Origin: an uncultured Pseudomonadota bacterium
GTDB taxonomy: Bacteria > Pseudomonadota > Gammaproteobacteria > Methylococcales > Methylomonadaceae
Reading direction: 5' to 3'
DNA length: 10,518 nucleotides
Assembly: GCA_903902945.1 (NCBI GenBank)
Contig: CAIUWU010000023.1
Coordinates: 1-10,518 of the forward strand
Position numbers and translations under genes: made by a program. The stretch's first letter is position 1, and every line of letters starts with the position of its first letter. This document shows positions 5,847 to 10,518 of this stretch, one piece after another. A model generated the notes under the pieces. The model saw only the letters and a program-made list of their open reading frames with translations, was not told the DNA's origin and did no database searches.

Positions 5847-6818
5847 TCAGACGGTAGCTTTTTCCAGCCTGTCGTTGACTGCCGCCCAGACTTCGGTCTG
5901 CGGCGGCTGCTCAATCAGGATGTTATCCAGATGCATTTTGTCCAGTTCGCGCAAAGCGTTGTAAAGAGCCGCTTCATAATGCATGGCATCTGCCGGTAAT
6001 TGCAGACAACATTGACATGGCAACTCGGCAAATTGAGCGCTAAAAGTCAGCACACCAATCTGTTTGCCCTGGCTGCAAAGCTCATCAACCATGCTGATAA
6101 AAGTATCGCCCGGACATAAAAAAGCCACGGTATTGGGTGCGTAATGCACCGCCATCATGCCGGGAGCACGAATTTTGGTCTGCGGTGACAACGCAATATC
6201 GGTTTTTAATACTGCCTTTAACTGGCTGCGGGTAACTCTTCCAGGCCTGAGGATGGCAGGCTTGTCGGTGCTGAGATCGATAATGGTCGATTCAACACCC
6301 ACACTACACGGCCCACCATCAAGAATGCAGGCCACGCTATCACCCAATTCTTCGGCAACATGTTCGGCACGAGTGGGGCTAATACGACCAAAACGATTGG
6401 CCGAAGGCGCGGCAATGCCACCACCAAATGCTCGCAACAAGGCCAACGCCACAGGATTAGCAGGCACTCGCAAGGCAACCGTATCCTGACCACCGGTAAC
6501 AGCCAAAGGGACGGCCGCCTTTTTATTCAGCACCATCGTCAATGGCCCCGGCCAGAATACAGCGGCCAGCTGTAAAGCCGTTTCAGGGATATTTTCCGCC
6601 CAGTCACTCAGCTGGGAAGCACTGGCAATATGCACAATCAGCGGATGATCGGCCGGACGGCCTTTGGCAGCAAAAATTTTGGCTACCGCCTGTGGATTTG
6701 AAGCATCTGCACCCAAGCCATAGACGGTTTCGGTCGGTAGTGCGACCAGCTCGCCTTGTCGGAGCAGTTCAGCCGCTTGGGCAATGGATTGATCGCTGAC
6801 TGTGCTTGGTAACACCAT
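5847..6818 (-). CDS. tsaC: L-threonylcarbamoyladenylate synthase, long Sua5 type
   Basis: It makes threonylcarbamoyl-AMP from threonine, bicarbonate and ATP, the first step of t6A37 modification of ANN-decoding tRNAs; TsaB, TsaD and TsaE then transfer the group. The YrdC core (about 8-200) shows PTETVYGLG (28-36), KGRP (52-55), PSAN (138-141) and the GVESTIID strand (174-181). The linker APGMMAVHYAP (218-228) and a C-terminal Sua5 domain (about 230-320) make this the 323-residue long form rather than the short TsaC of E. coli. The ATG at 6818 fits the family N-terminus but lacks a clear Shine-Dalgarno. It lies only 18 bases past the T-run of the cysN terminator, so expression may come from read-through or a promoter within the 3' part of cysN. 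It is coupled to tadA: two tRNA anticodon-loop modification genes in one unit. Confidence 0.93.
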   Translation of the reverse strand: MVLPSTVSDQSIAQAAELLRQGELVALPTETVYGLGADASNPQAVAKIFAAKGRPADHPLIVHIASASQLSDWAENIPETALQLAAVFWPGPLTMVLNKKAAVPLAVTGGQDTVALRVPANPVALALLRAFGGGIAAPSANRFGRISPTRAEHVAEELGDSVACILDGGPCSVGVESTIIDLSTDKPAILRPGRVTRSQLKAVLKTDIALSPQTKIRAPGMMAVHYAPNTVAFLCPGDTFISMVDELCSQGKQIGVLTFSAQFAELPCQCCLQLPADAMHYEAALYNALRELDKMHLDNILIEQPPQTEVWAAVNDRLEKATV

Positions 6819-6836
6819 AAAAACCAGGAAACCAGT

Positions 6837-6865
6837 AAAAAGCAGGCCAGCTTATAGCTGGCCTG
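6837..6865 (-). terminator. Intrinsic terminator after cysDN
   Basis: On the minus strand a 10-bp perfect stem (arms 6856-6865 and 6843-6852, CAGGCCAGCT and its complement, 3-base loop) is followed by a C and TTTTT (6837-6841). It lies 7 bases after the cysN stop. Confidence 0.85.
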
Positions 6866-6872
6866 ATCGGGA

Positions 6873-8498
6873 TTAAAGTAAGACGCCGTTTTGCTTGAGT
6901 GCCGCGTAAATGTTGTCGATATCACTGCTATCACAATCGAAATCATGATCGAAATCGCTAATGTCATCCGACAGGCTCAAGGCAATCAATCCGGCATTTT
7001 TGACCGCCGCCGCCAGTTCGTTACTACCCTGCACCAGAATGGTCGCTGCATGGCCGTTATCGAATAGTTTACGCTCCAGCTGGTAAGCGACTGTTTTGGC
7101 ATTCTGACCGGCAAGACCGATTACGCTAGCGGTCTGCGCAAAGCGAATAGCCCGATCTGCCGCAGTAACCGGCGTCCACTCGTCGGCACTGGCATCACCG
7201 GTAATCATGCCGGCACCAACGGTGACATTGGTCAGGCGATCAATAATGATGAACGCCCCCGTGGCTTTATTGGTTTTATACGGATCGAAAACCACAGGCG
7301 CATTGACGGTCACGGTGCATAAACCGATTTCATTCAGCTTGAGCAGATCGGCGTCATGATGCTCGAGGGTGTTGACATCAATCCGGTGATGAATCAGTGA
7401 AATCGAGCCCGAAACACTGCGGGTTGCCAGTTTAATGACATATTGTTTGCCCGGTGTCATGGCCTGTTCGGTCATCCAGACGAGAGTGGCTTTGAACTTA
7501 TCAGCAATGCTGGCAGCTGTTTGTTGTTCGCCGACAATTACGTCACCCCGGCTGATGTCGATTTCATCTTCCAGTGTCAGTGTGACAGCTTGAGCGGCAA
7601 AGGCCTGATCCAGTTCACCGTCAAAAGTCACAATGGCCTTGATTTTGCTGGATTTACCGGAAGGCAGTGCTGTGATCTTGTCGCCTTTGTGAAACACACC
7701 GGAAGCCACCGTGCCGCAGAAACCGCGAAAATCCAGATTAGGGCGATTGACATACTGCACCGGAAAGCGGGCGTCACTGAAATTATGATCATTGGCAATT
7801 TCAATGCTGTTCAATAAGTCCATCATGGTTTTACCGACAAACCAAGGCATATTGGCACTAGGATTAACCACGTTATCGCCATCCAGGGCTGACATCGGAA
7901 TAAAGTGAATGTCATGCAAATCCAGACTTTGTACGAAAGCCAGATAATCCGCTTTGATAGCGTTAAAGCTTGCTTCGCTGTATGACACCAGATCCATTTT
8001 GTTAATGGCGACGATAATGTGCTTGATACCCAGCAAAGAGGCGATAAAGCTGTGACGCTTGGTTTGCGTCTGCACACCGTAACGGGCGTCGATCAGAATC
8101 ACCGCCAGATCGCAGGTCGAAGCGCCGGTTGCCATGTTGCGAGTGTATTGCTCGTGGCCCGGGGTGTCGGCAATGATGAATTTACGCGTCGAAGTCGAAA
8201 AATAGCGATAGGCTACATCGATGGTAATACCCTGCTCACGTTCGGCCTGCAAACCATCGACCAGCAAAGCCAGGTCGATCTTGCCGGCGCCGGTGGTACC
8301 GGATTTGACACTGTCCGCCTGCACCGCCGCCAGCTGATCTTCATAGATCATTTTCGAATCATGCAACAAACGGCCAATCAAGGTGCTTTTGCCATCATCA
8401 ACATTGCCGCAGGTTAAAAACCGCAGCAGTTCCTTGCGTTCGTGTTGCGCCAGATAGGCATTGATATCGGTTGCGATCAGATCGGATTGGTGAGACAT
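6873..8498 (-). CDS. cysN: Sulfate adenylyltransferase subunit 1 (GTPase), with eroded C-terminal APS-kinase-like tail
   Basis: With CysD it forms the GTP-driven ATP sulfurylase that turns sulfate and ATP into adenosine 5'-phosphosulfate. The translation-factor-type G domain is intact: GNVDDGKST (31-39), GITID (90-94), DTPGH (111-115), NKMD (166-169). Two beta-barrel domains follow to about residue 440. At 541 residues it is longer than stand-alone E. coli CysN (475) and shorter than bifunctional CysNC fusions. The extra tail (459-541) resembles an APS kinase start: VIGLAGQNAKT against the CysC P-loop GLSGAGKST, then LERKLFDNGH (474-483) and NAGLIAL (501-507). The P-loop Gly-Lys-Ser is lost and the catalytic middle is deleted, so it should have no kinase activity. 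An Asp-rich stretch (510-528) follows. It lies 44 bases downstream of cysD. Confidence 0.95.
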   Translation of the reverse strand: MSHQSDLIATDINAYLAQHERKELLRFLTCGNVDDGKSTLIGRLLHDSKMIYEDQLAAVQADSVKSGTTGAGKIDLALLVDGLQAEREQGITIDVAYRYFSTSTRKFIIADTPGHEQYTRNMATGASTCDLAVILIDARYGVQTQTKRHSFIASLLGIKHIIVAINKMDLVSYSEASFNAIKADYLAFVQSLDLHDIHFIPMSALDGDNVVNPSANMPWFVGKTMMDLLNSIEIANDHNFSDARFPVQYVNRPNLDFRGFCGTVASGVFHKGDKITALPSGKSSKIKAIVTFDGELDQAFAAQAVTLTLEDEIDISRGDVIVGEQQTAASIADKFKATLVWMTEQAMTPGKQYVIKLATRSVSGSISLIHHRIDVNTLEHHDADLLKLNEIGLCTVTVNAPVVFDPYKTNKATGAFIIIDRLTNVTVGAGMITGDASADEWTPVTAADRAIRFAQTASVIGLAGQNAKTVAYQLERKLFDNGHAATILVQGSNELAAAVKNAGLIALSLSDDISDFDHDFDCDSSDIDNIYAALKQNGVLL

Positions 8499-8542
8499 GC
8501 TTTTCTCTGTTTTTTGAATTAAATGGCTAATGAGCGAAAAGT

Positions 8543-9451
8543 TTAGAAGTAACCTTCGCGTTTCTTCTGTTCCATGGAACCCGCCTGATCGTGATCGATC
8601 AGCCGGCCTTGGCGCTCAGAAGTGGTGGTTAGCAACATTTCCTGAATGATTTCCGGCAAAGTGGTCGCTGTTGACTCTACGGCACCAGTCAAGGGATAGC
8701 AGCCCAGCGTGCGGAAGCGCACCATTTTCATTTCCACTTTTTCATCGGGGCCAATCGGCATGCGGTCGTCATCCACCATGATCAGCATGCCGTCACGATT
8801 AACAACCGGACGCTCTTTGGCGAAGTACAGTGGCACGATAGGAATATTTTCCAAGTGAATGTATTGCCAGATATCCAGCTCGGTCCAGTTGGACAACGGA
8901 AATACACGAATGCTCTCGCCTTTGTCGATTTTACCGTTGTAGACATTCCATAATTCCGGGCGCTGATTTTTAGGGTCCCAGCGGTGATTTTTATCCCGGA
9001 ATGAATAGACACGTTCTTTGGCACGGGATTTTTCTTCGTCACGACGGGCACCGCCAAAAGCAGCATCGAACTGATATTGGTTCAGCGCCTGCTTCAGGGC
9101 ATCGGTTTTCATGACATCCGTATGCTTTTTACTACCGTGGGTAAAAGGCCCTATGCCTTGCGCCACGCCTTCCTGATTGATGTGTACCAGCAAATCCCAG
9201 CCCAGCTCTTTAGCCATCCGGTCACGAAATTCGATCATTTCCCGAAACTTCCAGGTGGTATCGACATGCAACAGCGGAAATGGCGGTTTGCCTGGAAAAA
9301 ATGCCTTGCGGGTTAAATGCAGCATGACCGCAGAATCTTTACCAATCGAATACAGCATGACAGGCTTTTCAAATTCGGCGGCGACCTCGCGAATGATGTG
9401 AATACTTTCTGCTTCGAGTTGTTTGAGGTGGGTTAATTTATAATCGGTCAT
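8543..9451 (-). CDS. cysD: Sulfate adenylyltransferase subunit 2
   Basis: Catalytic subunit of ATP sulfurylase, an N-type ATP pyrophosphatase working with the GTPase CysN in assimilatory sulfate activation. At 302 residues it equals the E. coli protein. The PP-loop SIGKDS is at 35-40, LHVDTTWKFREM at 61-72, and the conserved AFGGARRDEEKSRAKER at 131-147; the C-terminus KKREGYF is typical. Ribosome site is weak (GGAT, 8 bases before ATG). It is first in a cysDN unit ending at the terminator 6837-6865. The 89-base gap to the divergent gene at 9541 must hold its promoter; the best -10-like match on the minus strand is TATAAA with no good -35, as for an activator-dependent promoter, but I see no operator I can name. 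Confidence 0.96.
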   Translation of the reverse strand: MTDYKLTHLKQLEAESIHIIREVAAEFEKPVMLYSIGKDSAVMLHLTRKAFFPGKPPFPLLHVDTTWKFREMIEFRDRMAKELGWDLLVHINQEGVAQGIGPFTHGSKKHTDVMKTDALKQALNQYQFDAAFGGARRDEEKSRAKERVYSFRDKNHRWDPKNQRPELWNVYNGKIDKGESIRVFPLSNWTELDIWQYIHLENIPIVPLYFAKERPVVNRDGMLIMVDDDRMPIGPDEKVEMKMVRFRTLGCYPLTGAVESTATTLPEIIQEMLLTTTSERQGRLIDHDQAGSMEQKKREGYF

Positions 9452-9540
9452 TAAATATCCGTGGCGTTGAGCCGATAGGCAATCAAAAAATCTGCCGCTA
9501 TTTTATAGACAATCCCCTGTTGACGCTATCTGCATAAACT

Positions 9541-9975
9541 ATGAAACAAATACATGGCTTGGAAAAACTGTGCGAGTCTGTTCGCAGACCGGTTATCGCT
9601 TCACAACTGGCACAAGCATTGCTGGATGATTTACAGCATTGTCGCTGCCTGATTTATGGCTGTATCGGTGACGATGAGCAAATCGTGTTGGCAGAATTGC
9701 CGTTGTTACCGGAAACACTGAATTACGAAATGTTTGATCAGCGCATCGACTTTAATGTCGCCGGGCCTATCTTACGCGATGACTGTGTACCTTTAACCTA
9801 TCGCTTGAGTGGCGATAAATTCAGTATCACCGGACGATGCTCGATGATCGCCCGGGTATGTGGCGTCGATCTTTATCTGCACAGCAGCTATACCGGTGTG
9901 GTTGGCGATATTGCCAGACAACGCTTTTCCATCACATTATCCGCACTGGTAAAGCGCGCCAATGCATTGCGATAG
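9541..9975 (+). CDS. Hypothetical protein, 144 aa
   Basis: I do not recognise the family. The protein appears soluble: no signal peptide or membrane helix. An N-terminal half with acidic and leucine-rich stretches (SQLAQALLDDLQHC, AELPLLPETLNYEMFDQRIDF) is followed by a more beta-like C-terminal half (YRLSGDKFSITGRCSMIARVCGVDLYLH) ending in LVKRANALR. Five cysteines (C11, C33, C35, C41 and others toward the C-terminus) are spaced too irregularly for a clear metal motif. Base composition and codon use look like the neighbouring housekeeping genes, arguing for a real resident gene. The ATG is divergent from cysD with an 89-base shared control region and no visible Shine-Dalgarno. It ends 58 bases before ssrA. 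UbiC-type chorismate lyase was considered because of size but the motifs do not fit. Confidence 0.6.
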   Translation: MKQIHGLEKLCESVRRPVIASQLAQALLDDLQHCRCLIYGCIGDDEQIVLAELPLLPETLNYEMFDQRIDFNVAGPILRDDCVPLTYRLSGDKFSITGRCSMIARVCGVDLYLHSSYTGVVGDIARQRFSITLSALVKRANALR

Positions 9976-10017
9976 CGCAGATCGCTAAACAATTCTGCAC
10001 ACCGTCATGCAATTGGA

Positions 10018-10023
10018 TAGAAT
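10018..10023 (+). promoter_or_regulatory. -10 element of the ssrA promoter
   Basis: TAGAAT matches the sigma-70 -10 consensus at five of six positions and lies 10 bases before the tmRNA 5' end at 10034. The -35 region is weak (CTGCAC, 9995-10000, with 17-base spacing). Confidence 0.5.
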
Positions 10024-10033
10024 ACGCGCTCTT

Positions 10034-10412
10034 GGGGGCGACCTGGCTTCGACGTGGGTAGCAAAACCTCAGGTGCATGCCGAGCACAGTACCGCTCGTA
10101 AAACCTACTGAAAAAAAGTATTCGCAAACGACGAAAACTACTCAGTGGCATTAGCAGCTTAAAACCTGCACCACTTCTCTGACCAGATGTACTTATGCGT
10201 CTGGAGCTCTTTCGGGGGCGCTCAGGGATCATATTACATAAGATCGCGCCAGGGCTTAGTTCGGAGCCTGAAGCGCTAAATCCAATCGAAATCGCTGTTG
10301 ATCCTCTTGGCCCGACGGGTAGTCAACAGTTAAATTAAAAGCGCGGGATAAGCATGTAGAGCTTGTGGCGGAGTGCTTGCGGACGCGGGTTCAATTCCCG
10401 CCGCCTCCACCA
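10034..10412 (+). ncRNA. ssrA: tmRNA (transfer-messenger RNA)
   Basis: tmRNA rescues ribosomes stalled on broken mRNAs, acting with SmpB, and adds a degradation tag. The 5' end GGGGGCG (10034-10040) pairs with CGCCTCC (10402-10408) to form the 7-bp acceptor stem (one G-U), followed by A and an encoded CCA. The 5' sequence continues ACCTGGCTTCGACGTGGG, typical of one-piece tmRNA. The T arm GCGGGTTCAATTCCCGC (10385-10401) is intact. Between them is the tag frame (10124-10162) and pseudoknot-rich spacer. The length, 379 bases, is in the normal range (E. coli mature form 363). It has its own promoter and terminator. Confidence 0.97.
10124..10162 (+). other. tmRNA tag-peptide frame
   Basis: The resume codon GCA at 10124 begins ANDENYSVALAA, ending at TAA 10160-10162. 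The start ANDENY and end ALAA are those of proteobacterial tags (E. coli ANDENYALAA). The two added residues (Ser-Val) lengthen the middle. The C-terminal ALAA is the ClpXP/Tsp recognition end and the N-terminal part the SspB-binding region in E. coli. Confidence 0.95.
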
Positions 10413-10418
10413 ATAACC

Positions 10419-10450
10419 AAAGTCCAACCCTCAAAAGTTGGACTTTTTTT
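10419..10450 (+). terminator. Intrinsic terminator of ssrA
   Basis: A 10-bp perfect stem (AAAGTCCAAC at 10419-10428 and GTTGGACTTT at 10437-10446) with an 8-base loop runs into TTTTTTT (10444-10450), six bases after the CCA end of tmRNA. Confidence 0.92.
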
Positions 10451-10456
10451 ATGCCT

Positions 10457-10507
10457 GTTATTGCGGGTTGTCGCGGGTTCTTTGGGGTTTATTTCAGGTT
10501 ATTGCGG
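10457..10507 (+). repeat. Degenerate 10-bp tandem repeat next to ssrA
   Basis: Five units in a row can be read: GTTATTGCGG, GTTGTCGCGG, GTTCTTTGGG, GTTTATTTCA (plus one base) and GTTATTGCGG. The first and last are identical and every unit begins GTT. The array starts six bases after the ssrA terminator T-run. Clusters of short direct repeats beside a tRNA or tmRNA 3' end are often arm-type binding sites of a tyrosine integrase, but no integrase gene is in view, so the role is inferred. Confidence 0.4.
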
Positions 10508-10518
10508 ACTTCGATAAA

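Noticed and set aside
5846..5914. Longer TadA start adding 23 Arg/Ser-rich residues
   Set aside because: The extension lies fully within the 3' end of tsaC in another frame, and family proteins start at the MNDEQWM position; the ATG at 5845 directly follows the tsaC stop.
8019..8417. Plus-strand frames of 124-132 codons antisense to cysN
   Set aside because: They are shadows of a well-conserved GTPase gene, with no ribosome sites or family motifs.
10005..10232. 75-codon minus-strand frame over the tmRNA 5' half
   Set aside because: It overlaps structured RNA with clear acceptor stem and tag frame; open only by chance.
1..10518. CRISPR array, phage defence system or toxin-antitoxin pair
   Set aside because: No regularly spaced direct repeats with spacers, no defence-type domains and no small toxin-antitoxin gene pair were seen; most of the window is housekeeping genes.

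Overview
The window looks like a chromosomal segment of a gammaproteobacterium. A gammaproteobacterial methanotroph (Methylomonas/Methylobacter-like) is my best guess. The reasons are the strongly proteobacterial protein sequences (Pgi, CysD, CysN, TadA, a YqaA-type DedA protein), a one-piece tmRNA with tag ANDENYSVALAA, and a secreted, membrane-anchored copper-protein pair of the kind expected in copper-dependent methane or ammonia oxidisers. The lineage is an inference; no methane monooxygenase gene is present.

Left end (1-510): a short open frame of unknown origin runs from the window edge into a decayed IS3-family element. Matching inverted ends (140-155 and 493-508) enclose a broken orfA with a frame change and two in-frame stops. 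orfB is completely missing.

528-3383, all on the minus strand: reading in the direction of transcription there is first a two-gene copper-type unit. It has a small exported, C-terminally anchored protein whose predicted mature N-terminus is His (2790-3383), then an exported Met/His-rich cupredoxin with a C-terminal membrane anchor (1801-2703). The two are separated by an imperfect hairpin and followed by a good intrinsic terminator (1753-1789). Beyond that lie a YqaA-type DedA membrane protein and a multi-pass membrane protein of unknown function, 9 bases apart.

3384-3706 is a divergent intergenic region with a promoter for pgi, a small palindrome near the start of the copper unit, and a possible small or decayed minus-strand frame. 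pgi (3707-5347, plus) encodes glucose-6-phosphate isomerase. A perfect 17-bp hairpin separates it from the convergent genes.

5399-9451, minus strand: transcription runs cysD, cysN (ATP sulfurylase, sulfate activation), terminator, tsaC/sua5 (t6A tRNA modification), tadA (tRNA-Arg wobble deamination). CysN carries an unusual C-terminal tail that looks like the eroded remnant of an APS-kinase (CysC) domain.

9541-10518, plus strand: a 144-aa protein I do not recognise, then ssrA (tmRNA, 10034-10412) with its tag frame, promoter and strong terminator. Right after the terminator, at the window edge, is a degenerate 10-bp tandem repeat. Because the 3' end of ssrA is a favourite integration site for genomic islands, this could be the edge of an integrated element.
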